In this document: positions 52,472-64,000 of the stretch, piece by piece
Position numbering within the stretch: the stretch's first letter is position 1
Layout of the letters: every line of letters begins with the position of its first letter
Source: Plasmodium brasilianum
Lineage: Eukaryota > Apicomplexa > Aconoidasida > Haemosporida > Plasmodiidae
Assembly (NCBI RefSeq): GCF_023973825.1
Contig: NC_090127.1
Span: forward strand, 2,264,501-2,328,500
Direction of reading: 5' to 3'
Length of the DNA stretch: 64,000 nt
Position numbers and translations under genes: made by a program
The notes under the pieces: model-generated
What the model was told of the DNA's origin: nothing
Seen by the model: only the letters and a program-made list of their open reading frames with translations
The model's database searches: none

Positions 52472-53192
52472 ATGTCGGAATGGTCGAAGTGCTGTATTAA
52501 TTTAATTAAAAACGAATATATAATAAATGTATGCATATATATCATTTATGTTAATACAAAAGAACTAATATGAATAGTACTGGTCTTTTAAAAGGGCGCT
52601 TTACACGCATACGTACATATAAACATAACAGCTTCTAATTTTTTTTCTTAAAACGTACACTTTTAATTTTATAAAAATGAATAAAAAGGTAGGTGAGTTA
52701 AAAGTTAATAAATTATCATAAAAAAATATGTAGGAAAATAAATAAAAAATTTATAAAAGAAAATACTGTACTGAAAAAAATTGAAGAGGCGATTATTATG
52801 ATTGAAAAAAAAAAATAATAAAATAATATAAAAAAATATAGTTATCTGATTTTTCTTTTTTTAAAATTTAAGTTTTCATTGAAGTTATGTGCTTTTCTCA
52901 TTTTATGGGCCTACAAAATGGTTTATATTTATGCAAATTGTACGCCTATGCTTCGCGTATGTATATATGTGCGCACGGGTACATATTATATGTATATATT
53001 ATATATACATACATACATACAAACATACATACATGTACTTTTAAAATGTTGGACCTACTGAAGTTCTGAATAATTTCTTTTTCATATATGTATCTTTTCC
53101 GAATAAACAGGAGTAGAAATCCATTCAAACATGTCATAAGATTATTATTTATTGTGAACCGAAAAGAAAAACGTGTTCGTAAACATATGTAG
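52472..53192 (+). other. Possible small spliced gene (uncertain)
   Basis: Exon-like segments on the plus strand. 52472-52528 starts with ATG, codes for MSEWSKCCINLIKNEYIIN and ends at AAT|GTATGC. 52885-52956 follows ...TTGAAG and ends GC|GTATGT; it is of higher GC than its surroundings. 53111-53192 follows AATAAACAG and ends with TAG. Joined in phase 2, the last two give 50 residues: a hydrophobic segment (GPTKWFIFMQIVRLCF) and a basic end (FIVNRKEKRVRKHM). I could not find a clean splice linking the first segment to the second, and the middle segment is open in all three frames. No family recognised. Confidence 0.25.
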
Positions 53193-53829
53193 ACGCGAAT
53201 ATATAAACATGAACGTATAATACTTTTATGCGTAAGTACTTTTATTTATATGCATAAATATGCACATATATTTGTATATAAAAATATAAACATACACGTG
53301 TATATACTTTTATTTTATTCTATTTTATTTAATTTTTTTTAATTTTTAGTTTTTTTTAATTTTATTATTTTTTTTTTTATTTTATTTAATTTTTTTTTTA
53401 TTTTATTTAATTTTTTTTTTTATTTAATTTTTTTTTTTTTTTTTATTTAATTTTTTTTTATTTTATTTAATTTTTTTTTTTATATTATTTTAATTTTGTT
53501 AAAATTTTTTTTTTTTTTTTTTTGTTCTCACCTAAGAGTGTGTGCATTTATTTGATTTTATTTTTTTGGTTTCCTTCAAATACCCTCGCACGAAATATAC
53601 GTAAAGAATAAAGTAGTAGCATATTTTAATAAACAAAATAAAATGAATAATTAGTGTGTTGTTATTAGTATTTTAACGTATGACATCATATGTAAAAGAG
53701 TATCAAAAAAAGTATTCATCATTTGTATATTCTTTGCCTTATTTTACTTAACAAAATACCATATGATAGTTTCATTTGACCCTTTTCCGCTTTTCCTGAC
53801 ATTATATATATACATATAATCATTACGTT
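53193..53829. other. T-rich gene-free stretch
   Basis: Contains the TTTTATTTAATTTTTTTT low-complexity block at 53320-53525 and AT-rich single-copy text. No supported exon. Confidence 0.5.
53320..53525 (+). repeat. Imperfect TTTTATTTAATTTTTTTT repeat
   Basis: About 200 bp built almost only of T with regularly placed ATTTAA, roughly every 18-24 bases. Nearly no G or C. Confidence 0.8.
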
Positions 53830-53948
53830 TCAACATGTATACTTTTCTTTCATAATTTTTTTTATGAACTTTTTTATTTTAATAAGAACCCATCCACCTG
53901 TAATAGTACCCTCTGAAATGTCTTCTATTTTTATACTGTTTTTTTGTC
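53830..53948 (-). other. Possible terminal coding exon, minus strand (uncertain)
   Basis: On the minus strand, a T-rich tract and TATAG acceptor precede a 38-codon open segment ending in TGA (53830). It includes IKIEDISEGTITGGWVLIKI. The strand is purine-rich (G over C, A over T), as Plasmodium exons are, and its GC is above its surroundings. I could not link it to an upstream exon; a 30-codon frame is also open on the plus strand (53863-53955). Confidence 0.25.
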
Positions 53949-54024
53949 CTATATAGAAATATTAAAAAAAAATTTATCAAAAAAGTATATAATGTATGGA
54001 TAGCCTTTTAAAATTAAACATTTA

Positions 54025-54184
54025 TGACATAATTCAATAAGGAAAAGAATTTTAATAAATGTACTCATCATGTACTTGGTAAGACTAATTTTATGCAGCA
54101 TCTTTTCTTTTTTTTTTATGAGAAACCTGCAACGATCAACTCTTTGAGTTTGTTTACGGGGACGTAATAAATGATAGGGGATAA
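54025..54184 (+). other. Possible two-exon coding fragment (uncertain)
   Basis: A segment ending CTTG|GTAAGA at 54078 and one starting after a 10-T tract and ATGAG at 54123 join in phase to read ...HHVLETCNDQLFEFVYGD and end at TAA 54184. The donor is a consensus match and the second segment is purine-rich and relatively GC-rich. No start codon or family is identified. Confidence 0.2.
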
Positions 54185-54281
54185 GAAGTATTGACATGGC
54201 ACTATGTATATTAAACGACTTTTTTAAAAACGAATTGACGTGCAGTTGTAGCAACATGATATATATTTTAATTATATATTA

Positions 54282-54589
54282 TGTTTTATATATTGTGTTT
54301 TATATACTGTGTTTTATATACTGTGTTTTATATACTGTGTTTTATATACTGTGTTTTATATACTGTGTTTTATACATTATGTTTTATATATCATGTTTTA
54401 TATTTTATGTTTTATATATCATGTTTTATATATCATGTTTTATATATCATGTTTTATATATCATGTTTTATATATCATGTTTTATATATCATGTTTTATA
54501 TATCATGTTTTATATATCATGTTTTATATATCATGTTTTATATATCATGTTTTATATATCATGTTTTATATATCATGTTTTATATTTTA
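54282..54589 (+). repeat. 14-bp minisatellite, 22 copies
   Basis: TGTTTTATATAyyr unit starting every 14 bases from 54282 to 54576. Early units end in CTG (54296-54379), later units in TCA (54394 on), with two TTT variants. Because 14 is not a multiple of 3, all three plus frames read the same 14-residue cycle (MFYISCFIYHVLYI). Confidence 0.95.
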
Positions 54590-56757
54590 TGTATGTGTAA
54601 TTGCTGTTATTCTATTTAACAGAAAAATTCTTTAGCATATGAAAAAAAAATTATCTTATTTTGAGTTGATGTTCCTCCCGTATACTACATAACTATGCAT
54701 ACGCATTCATATATATATATATATATATATATAAGTGCTTATGTACCCATGAAGGCATACATAAGGACTGTTTAACCAACTTGTTTTTTACAAGGTATTA
54801 TTTCTCCCTTTTTCTATGGTCCACGTGTAATAACACAATTCGTAAAAAGTATGCAAAAAATGTTTTAGTAAAGTGAAAAAAAAATGAAAAAAGAAAAATT
54901 ATGAAGTTATAAAGCTATTAATAATTATTAATCTAAATTATGAAAATTAAGTACAAACATATGCAAAAGAATATGGAAATTTTCTCAAACATTTCTATTT
55001 TTTTTTTTTTTTTTTATTAAACATTATATTGTAATTATAATAAAATAAAATGAACAAAATTTTGCACAAGAATTAATTTGTCCGCAAATAATATATGATG
55101 TAATTTTCAAATTAAAAAAAACGATCTTCGTAAAATTGACACAAGGCTTGTGTAATACAGTAAAATATTTCTTTTAAGTATATATAGAAACATACATGTA
55201 TATATACACACACATATATATGTATAATATGAGTAAAGGTTATTTCGTTTGCTCTTTTTTTATAACATCATATCTATGATATGGAAAATTACTATATGAG
55301 AAAAAAAAAAAAAAAAAGGAATAAAATAAATTAAAAAAAAAAATAAAATGCAGTAAAGAAAACTAAAGCATTTGTACATTACGGACATATACACATGTTA
55401 CTTGTGAACTATGCGTAAAATTTTTCTTTTACATTAAAATAATGTTTAGTGAGAGTTGGTGTTAAGTATGCCGTGCAAAAAGAAATTTGTAAAATGTATT
55501 CTTCTTTTTCATAGTGTAATAAAAAAAAATAAATTAAAATAAAAATATGAAATATAAGTATATTTATTAGTTTAAAGAAGCATAAGTTGTGTGGGCATGT
55601 GAACTTGAATGTAAACTTCAGTTAAAAAAAAAGAAAAAAAAAGAATGTACATTAAAGTTTTGATTTACAGTTATTATAAGATTATAACAAACTTTTGACA
55701 TATGTACAATACATCTTCGAACAGTTATAATAAAAAGAAACACTTTTTATTCTTTTCATATTTTGATGAACATTTTATAAATCAAAAATTCCTGTTATAA
55801 TGGCAAAATAGAAAGGGAAAAAAACGACCCTTTGATATATTACAGAAGGGTGAATATATATATATATATATATATACATATATACATTTATGCATTATTG
55901 AAATGCTTTCATGAATAATTTCAGCCACATTTACAATAGGTATATATTCTGTTATGTGTAAATATGCAGTGCATTAGCAAAAAGGAAAAAGATATTCTTA
56001 AGAATTAAAAATTACACATTTTTGATAAAGTTAAAAATGCTCTTGATGTTTTTTGTTAAATATATGTGGACATTATCTAAACATTTTAAATGTGTTTATA
56101 CATTTTCGTATCTTTTTTTTTTTGTATTATTAATAGAAATAGTAATTTTTATCAAATTATTTTTTTTTTCTGTTCTAATTAAAAAAAAAAAAAAAAAAAA
56201 AAAATCGAGCACTTGTACACAAGAGATTTTATATAATTTCTTTCTTTCTTCCTTCAGCAGTTCACAGAACGATGATGGACGTACCCATAGATTATTTGTA
56301 TATGTATATATATACATACATATATACATATACGTACATAGATACAAACATACACAGATACATGCATATATACATATTCATGTGTACACTTGTGTGTACT
56401 TTTGCACACGTCATTTCAGCCGCTATAAATAAGAATAAAAGGGGGGCGCATAGTTTCGAAACACATAATTTATTACACATATAAATGGCAGTGTTCATTT
56501 TTTGAATCTCCTGAGTGAATTAAAATGCAGTTATGTTTTAACATATTTTTTAATAGGAGTATAAATAATTGATGAATGTAGTGTGCATATATTTATAAGT
56601 GTGTAAATGCATTTACATATGTTCTTATTTGTGTAATTATGAATATATTGTGATAGCATTCCTTTTTTTTCCAGATAATAAAATATAAAATTATTTTAAA
56701 TATAGTATCTCATAATATGTGGAATGGGATGATTAAGTTTATTAAAAAATAAAAAGG

Positions 56758-56812
56758 TTTATTTTATTTTATTTTATTTTATTTTATTTTATTTTATTTA
56801 TTTTATTTTTTT
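56758..56812 (+). repeat. (TTTTA)n microsatellite
   Basis: About ten copies of TTTTA, with one TTTA interruption toward the 3' end. Confidence 0.9.
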
Positions 56813-57064
56813 TTTCTTTTTTCACCAGTATTAAATAGGTTTTCATTGCATTTGTTCAGTTACAAGTTATATTGTTGGTTAAACAATATAGGTAATAAAA
56901 TGTGTAATAAAATATTAATGTATAAAGGAATAGATTCTTTAATTGGGAATAGTGCAACTTATTCATTCTTGTATCTTTAATATTTGTTTTTTTTTGATTT
57001 GTTTTATATGTAAGTGTTCATTATGTGCGGGATGAAGTAGTTACCAATGATATGTGTATATACA

Positions 57065-57069
<5 letters not shown>

Positions 57070-57112
<43 letters not shown>
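57070..57112 (+). repeat. (TA)n microsatellite
   Basis: Uninterrupted TA repeat of about 21 units. Confidence 0.9.
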
Positions 57113-57114
<2 letters not shown>

Positions 57115-58159
57115 CACACATTTAAGCGTTTTCATTATTGCATTAATCAGGGGTCTCTTTAATGATGAGATGAATGCAAATGAGAGCTATGTTAAAGATT
57201 CTAGATAGATATTGCATTTGGTATGATGTGTATGTGGCATATATTCACTGCAACCATTTATATAGCATAAGTGAACAACAGGTATCGTATTATTTATATT
57301 ATGTACTGATAGAAAAACGAGAAAATAATAAATAAGCGTTTTTTTCAACAATAAATGCCTTATTCAAAAAAAATAAATATTTTGAAATACAAATTTGGGG
57401 TTTATTAATTTCTTTTAATTTATGATGTTATTATATTATCGCACTCTTATTAAATTTATGAATATGTATAATTTGAAATAAAATGTGCAAGTGATTTTTT
57501 CCATAATTAAAAAAAAAAAATTAAATATATATATATATATATGTATTAATATGTGCACATATGAAGAAAAATGAGCTATAAATGGACAACGAATAAAAAG
57601 GATGTTTATGCATCTTCAAAAATAAGTCGATTTATTCTAAATAGGATGTCGACGTATCTTCCAAAATATGTCCATATATTTTTCTTCTTAAAAATATGTT
57701 CATGTAAATAAATATGTAATAACACTATTTATGTTACTATGGGGAAACAGTGTTGCTAGGGAATGAGTCGTTTCTATTTGTATGAGTATTATGCACATAA
57801 TATTGTTATGACGTATGTTGTATTTTTATTTGTAATTTATTTCATTTTAATCAGTATACACTTTTTCAATATATTTCATGAAAAAAAAAAAAAAAAAAAT
57901 AGAGAATATAAAAATATATGTCAATATTTTAACAAAATATATTAATACTCTTTTAAAAGATGAAATAATTGCCCACATTTATGATGAGGAATGTACGTAT
58001 ATATATAAATATTATTATTTTTAAAGTTCAACTATATGTATGCATGTGTATACGTATATATTTATGTAAATATAAGCGTAAACTGGGTTGTTTTCATTTA
58101 ATAAAATTTTTTTTTTATTTTAATTAGTGCAAAGCAGTATCTACATTTCAGTGAAATTC

Positions 58160-58400
58160 ATATGTATGTACATACGTGTATGTATATATGTGTATGTATA
58201 TATGTGTATGTATATATATGTATCTATATGTGTATATGTATATGTGTGTAGGTAAATGTGTGTATGTATATGTGTATATGTAAATGTGTGTATGTAAATG
58301 TGTGTATGTATATGTGTGTATGTAAATGTGTGTATGTATATGTGTGTATGTAAATATGTGTATGTATATGTGTGTGTATGTATATATGCATATGTATATA
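58160..58400 (+). repeat. GTGTATGTAWAT imperfect 12-bp repeat
   Basis: About 20 imperfect copies of a 10-12-bp unit (tgtgtatgtata / tgtgtatgtaaa). The minus strand reads as a Thr-Tyr-Ile-His-rich open frame, which is a by-product of the repeat. Confidence 0.85.
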
Positions 58401-58455
58401 CTCGAATGTGTATAAAATAATCAAATACAAATAGCACTAAAGAAAGCAATGACAA

Positions 58456-59350
58456 TAGTGCCTTTAATTATGGTGTTTATACGCTGCTTTTGATCAATAT
58501 TCAAATTATAAAACCAAAAAAAACTTAATAAAATACAGTTACAAGTTAAAAAGTGTATTTTTTTTTACATCATTAAAGATGTATCGCGTTATATATCTAT
58601 ATGTAATTGATGTATGTCATAATTTATATGTTTTGTTTAATTTTTTTATTGTTTGTTCTGCAATATTATAACATGAATTATTTTACATAAAATATATTTA
58701 TTTTTTTACTTGTGAGATTTTTCATTTTTTTCATAATATTGTGTTATTAAATATTTTTAAAAAAAAAAAAAAAAAAAGATGAAAATATTATGAACAGTTC
58801 AGATGAATAGGTATTATTTATATGAACTGTTCAGATTTATTATGTCATTTTGTAAATAAAAGCCAAAAATGCTATTTAAGTTATGTTTTTCTGTTATGAA
58901 AGCGGTTATATGTATTTCTATCTTTGCATTATTAGTACAATTAATACAACTTTTTCATTTTATTTTATTGAGTGGTAAATTGTTAACTTTTGTCGTAAGT
59001 TCATGCTACTACTTTATTATTATTGTTATATTATTACTGCTATAATATATATTTTTTTTTTTTTTTTGTCTATTGGCTTTTTCCTGTTGTAACACTCCCA
59101 TTTAACTTAACATCCACAAGTTAATAGAGAATAGTGACTTACCTATATATGTATATATATTATGAATAGAATTATACTCTTTTTAAGTAGCTTCACATAT
59201 ATATATATGAGTATATGATCATAATTTGAATGTTGTATAGTGGAAAATTTTTAATTTCAAATAAAACTCCTAATTTACACAAGTACTGTGTTTGTTTTTA
59301 TGAGCGCATTTATGCATACCCACGTACATATGTGCAGTAAATAAATAAAT

Positions 59351-59387
<37 letters not shown>

Positions 59388-60868
59388 TATATATTTATAA
59401 TTTTCCTTGTCCTTTTTAGTATTGTTTGTATGTTCTTTTTCTTTTGATCTCAGTTAAAATTATTTTTATTTTGTCTATTCATTTCTGCCATTTATTATGA
59501 ATTAAGTTCTGCGTTGCTAGCAACACAAGCTCTCTATATTAATGCAAATTTATATATAGTTTTATATATTTAAAAAGAACTTATCAAAAAAACAAAAAAA
59601 AAAAAAATAGAGAATATATTTTTATACATGATATAATATATTCACTATATGTAAAAAGATAAGAAAGCAATTTTTCTACGTCCACTGATACACATTATAT
59701 TTACATATATTTTATAAATATATTATATCATATATGCACCTCTATTTTTTTTTTTCATTTCATAACTATATGCTTTCCATTTTTGCAAGTTTTGTAAATT
59801 GTACCAGTTAATTAAACAAATTAAAACGATAAATTTAAAAAAAAAAAAAATTATTGGTGGATAATGTTTCATGCAGAAAATTAAAAATACTATAATTCTT
59901 TTTAAATAAAACGGTGCAAAACATTATATTTTATACTTCTATTTTTTGATGTTCTAATTTTTTTTTTTTTTCATGTTTTCTTTACGTATGTTACATTATT
60001 ATTATATACAACAACGTATCTCCTCCATTCCCTTTGTTTTATTTTATTATTTTTCTTCTAGATAGTAATAAAATATCATAGTATACACTATGTATAGTAA
60101 ATTCAATTTTATTTTTGTTTTTATATTGAATTTTTATGTGAAATAATTTTATATATAATTGAAGGTGATTTTACTAAAAAGCTTTCACATTATATTCACG
60201 TAAATATATATATATTATTAAAAAATTTTAATAATATGAACATTAATATACTGCTATGTTTGAACAACTGCATCTAGTAAGCATTACTATCTATTTATAA
60301 CTACATTTTACATAAAAATTTACATAAAAATGATATTATCTATGCTTGGCATATATGTAAGGGAACTTAAAACTAATTTACATCATTATAAAATATATGT
60401 ATATATAAATATATATTATTATATGCACAAGTTATAAAATTTTTATAAGAATTTTATCATATAATGTTAGTATAATATTTATATTTAAAAAATAATCCCT
60501 TTTTAATTGTTTTAATAGTACGTACTAAAAATCTTATGTTTTTCATAAAAATACTATAGTAAAAATGTATATTTGTTAATATGGCAATTAAAAAAAAAAA
60601 ACCTTTTTAAAATACAATTTATTTAACCATTTATTTCTTATTTTACAATAAAGATAAATTTAATTTTTTTTTTTTTTTTTTAGATTTGTAATTATTTTAT
60701 CTATAATGTTCTTTTTTATTAAATAGGTTTAATTTTATAAATTATATATATATATACATATATTATACGTATAATGGAAAAATAAATTTGTCAAGGATAT
60801 ACATAATACAAACATACATGCACATATATATTATGCATATACTTGTATATATATAAATATGATACGTG

Positions 60869-60904
<36 letters not shown>

Positions 60905-61161
60905 AAATAATAAAATATATTTTTTCACTTCAGAAAAATTTCGGGTAAAAATTTTTTCTAAAGTAGTAATACAATTTCCTATGTTTATATGTAGAATATA
61001 AATGCACCACCTAATTGTTTATAAGAATTGTATGCATATATATTTATATATATATATTGTAAAGTTTGAGGGAATCTTGTAATTATTTAAGCTCTTTTTT
61101 AGAAACGCATTCCGATAAACGATATACAAGTATATATATAAATATATATACAATTGTATAA

Positions 61162-61206
<45 letters not shown>

Positions 61207-62437
61207 CAGCTATATGCTTAGGAAAAGAAAAAATATAGGGAATTTTTATTAAAATAGAAAAAAAAAAAAAATAATATTCATTTATATACTAGTGCATTCA
61301 TGTATGTACCATATATTAATTTACAAATATATGTTTACATATTATATAAAAATATAATTTCACATTTCACTTTACCGTTTTATGGGTAACGACTAGTTAT
61401 ATATATATATATAATATTACAAAGAGAGAAGGGGAGTGTATTTACCCTATTAGAATTTCATTTGTAATTGTGTTATACTGTTACATTTTCACCTACACTA
61501 CATGTATGTATAAGTAAATATATATATATATAATACAAATGAACTATTAGTATTACATATTTATATACATATATTATATTTATGTATGTTTTTATACACT
61601 TTTTACTACATGAAAAAAAAAAAAAAATTTACATTGTAATATACTACGTTCTACCTAACAATATACTGCATTTGTTTGAGCAGAAATTAAGCTCTAATGT
61701 TATGAATTTATTTACCAGTAGTCTGTGCTTTTCTTTTTTCTTTTTTTTTTTTTTCGCATTATTTAGATATGCTGAACTATGAAAATGCAATGTACTTTAT
61801 TATTAAGGAAGATAAGTGAATTTGAGTTCACTCTTTACTACTATTATATATATTTAGAAAGAGAAAGTGCTAATATAGTTTTTGCTTAGTTCCTTTGGTG
61901 GACTACAATTTTTTTTTTTTTCACATGTTGAAACTAGTAATATATAAAACATTAGAGAATTTTTTTAAATATTTAATTCATTATATAGTTCTTCTAATTG
62001 ATTGTAAAAAAAAAAAGAAAAGATGTGTTTTATTTTTTTTATTTTTTTATTTAATTTATTCTTTCATTCTTTTATTTTTTTGAATTCTTATAAATTACAA
62101 TTGTTTTAAATTTTCCATTATACCTTGTATATTTTATTTATTATTTTATTTTTTTAATTTTATTTATTTATATTTTCATAATAGAAAAGTTTTATATATT
62201 ACAACAAAACCCATTTTTACCCTAATGAGTTTGATTATTTTATAAGAATATCATATAAGTGCTATATTTAGATGTACATTTGTGTATATATGTATGTATG
62301 TTTATTTATATGTGAATGTGTTTCTTATTATAATATTGAACACTGTTATTTTGAATGATGTAAGCTTTAATTGATTGAAGTGAGGAAATCAAATAAAAAT
62401 GTATGTAGTGAATAATTTATATGTAAATATATTATTG

Positions 62438-62469
<32 letters not shown>

Positions 62470-63054
62470 TGTGAATATGCATATTTTGATGATTACAAAC
62501 ATTTGGTGTATATAATTTTATGTGTTATTTTTATGAAGTTTTATGAAGATGTTCCATCTAATGTAAGTTGATAATAATAGTAATTTACAATTTCGTTCAA
62601 GTAATTTCTTATTTTAGTGTTTTCTATATTTTGTATTTGAGGCTTTATTTTATTCTCAATTTTTTTTTTTTTTTCTCTATCGTTTTCTCTTTTTCCTAAC
62701 TGTAAGATTAAATTTTGAGGTCATATGTATGATATATATATGTGAATGTATGTAGGAGTAAGTATAGATGAAGTTTTATATATATATATTATATGCTTAT
62801 ATGAATTGAGTATATACATATATATATGTGTGTTTGCATACATACAATTGTACACGTGTGTATGTTCACGTATGAGTGCATAAGTGTTGAAGGCTTAGTA
62901 AATACAGTGTGTGCATACATAATCTCCATAATTTAATGATGAAGTATGTATGTGTTCATGTATGTTTTTAATATGATTTATGAACCATTTATTAATAAAT
63001 GCATTTTGTATTTTATTATTAATTCATGTTTTTAAATAATTTGTTTTATGTATG

Positions 63055-63097
<43 letters not shown>

Positions 63098-64000
63098 GTA
63101 TATATTTTTTTTATTATGTTTACTTCAGTGCTCATATATTGAAGGTATATGAACGGTTTACACTGGTAAAAAGTAATTGTTATATGAATACTTTTCTATT
63201 TATATTGTGCATGTTTTATTTTATAAGTTTGTTTGAATGTATAGTTTCCTTTTTTTTTAAATAACAAATTTATTAATGAATGTTTATGTAAGGGAAAAAA
63301 AAAAAAAATTGTATTAATAAAATTAACTAGAACAAAATATAGAACGAAAAAGGGACGAAAAATATGTAAGTTACACACATAAAAATAATACAGAATTATT
63401 ATTTTTTGTTTAAGTTTATTTGCAGTTATATCTACAGAATTTATTAAACTATACAAAATTGTTAGTCTATTTGAAGTTGTCCTTGCATTGTGCAGTTTGA
63501 CTTTTATTTTTTGCGAAATAAATTTTCCCTTTTTTTTTCTCTCATGCCACATTTATTACTGTTATAAAAAAAAAAAAAAAGAAAAAAGAAAAAAGAAAGA
63601 AAAAAATATATATTTTTTTATATTCTGATGTTTTATATACAATACATATAATTATATATATATATCAGCAACTTGCGTATATGTGTATGCACATACAGTG
63701 TTGTATATTTTTTATATCATATATATATATATATATTTATTTATTTATTTATACCGTGTATATCTGTGTATATGCTCGTAACGCATTCACAAGGTGGTGT
63801 TAAAAAGACGTAACAATCAAATAACAAAAAGTTATGAAGTAAGCATTATTTTTTTCATCCTATATGATCATCGTGATTATTATATATATATATTTATTTA
63901 TTATGTGTATGTATACATATTGTACATATGGAAAATTAATAAAAAATAAGAATATTTAATTTTTTTCTGATTATAAAAAAGGATACCTTTTTTACATTTT
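58456..64000. other. Gene-free repeat-rich end of window
   Basis: About 5.5 kb with no supported exon on either strand. Contains (TA)n runs at 59356-59385, 60869-60902, 61160-61200, 62443-62470 and 63058-63096, T tracts (59050-59067, 60667-60682, 61740-61754) and an A-rich run at 63565-63606. It may be the long upstream region of a gene beyond the window. Confidence 0.5.

Larger units (their letters stand above)
54600..58140. other. Gene-free repeat-rich spacer
   Basis: About 3.5 kb with (TA)n runs at 54708-54733, 55855-55876 and 57070-57112, A tracts (55303-55318, 56180-56204, 57880-57898) and a (TTTTA)n run at 56758-56812. A slightly GC-richer segment at 56258-56484 has exon-like pieces, but they do not splice into a continuous frame. 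Nothing supportable. Confidence 0.5.

Noticed and set aside
52460..52500. tRNA-like text GATGTCGGAATGGTCGAAGTG
   Set aside because: It resembles the 5' part of a tRNA-Leu/Ser D arm, but no anticodon stem, T arm (GGTTCGA...) or acceptor complement follows within 100 bases.
53949..54257. 102-codon minus-strand frame
   Set aside because: The purine skew of its right half favours the plus strand, it spans T-rich tracts and it has no recognisable motif. It cannot be excluded without RNA data.
56258..56484. Exon-like pieces (after CTTCAG and TTTCAG acceptors) on the plus strand
   Set aside because: No combination of the proposed donor and acceptors gives a continuous frame; each joined phase hits a stop within a few codons.

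Overview
The window is nuclear DNA of a malaria parasite (Plasmodium). It is very AT-rich. The intergenic DNA is full of long A/T homopolymers and (TA)n runs, the introns are short with GT...AG ends, and the proteins carry low-complexity Asn/Lys/Glu inserts. From memory, the gene order (Sec13, WTAP, RIO1, unknown protein, Rab2, ... amino acid transporter, DIM1, PRP2) matches a stretch of P. falciparum chromosome 12. The species cannot be fixed from the sequence; the long intergenic spacers would suit a P. malariae- or P. ovale-like genome.

Layout. Positions 457-20240 hold five plus-strand genes: SEC13 with a long tail, the m6A-writer subunit WTAP (2 exons), the atypical kinase RIO1, a 7-exon unknown gene in which splicing creates a Cys2-His2 zinc-finger motif, and the 7-exon RAB2 gene. 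A minus-strand unknown gene (20998-22155) converges on RAB2. From 22.2 to 31.3 kb there is no convincing gene. In its middle, about 26.94-29.29 kb, base composition falls to about 6% GC (hand count) with no genes and few simple repeats, as expected for a Plasmodium centromere. Three minus-strand genes lie to the right: a CEP104-like protein, a 2219-residue amino acid transporter (3 exons) and, beyond plus-strand DIM1/DIB1 (45697-46125), the spliceosomal helicase PRP2 (48132-51574). PRP2 is read in two frames that meet at an A27 tract.

The last 12.4 kb (51.6-64 kb) has no long ORF. It is mostly microsatellites and minisatellites, including a 22-copy 14-bp repeat that is open in all three plus-strand frames. 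A few short exon-like segments are reported with low confidence.

Functionally the genes are housekeeping: ER-to-Golgi traffic and nuclear pores (Sec13, Rab2), RNA processing (WTAP, DIM1, PRP2), ribosome maturation (RIO1), microtubule or ciliary tip (CEP104) and amino acid transport. There is no sign of an operon or of horizontal transfer. The points most worth following up are the centromere and its strand-composition switch, the transporter's evenly spaced RVxF-like motifs, the PRP2 frame break and the CEP104 homologue.
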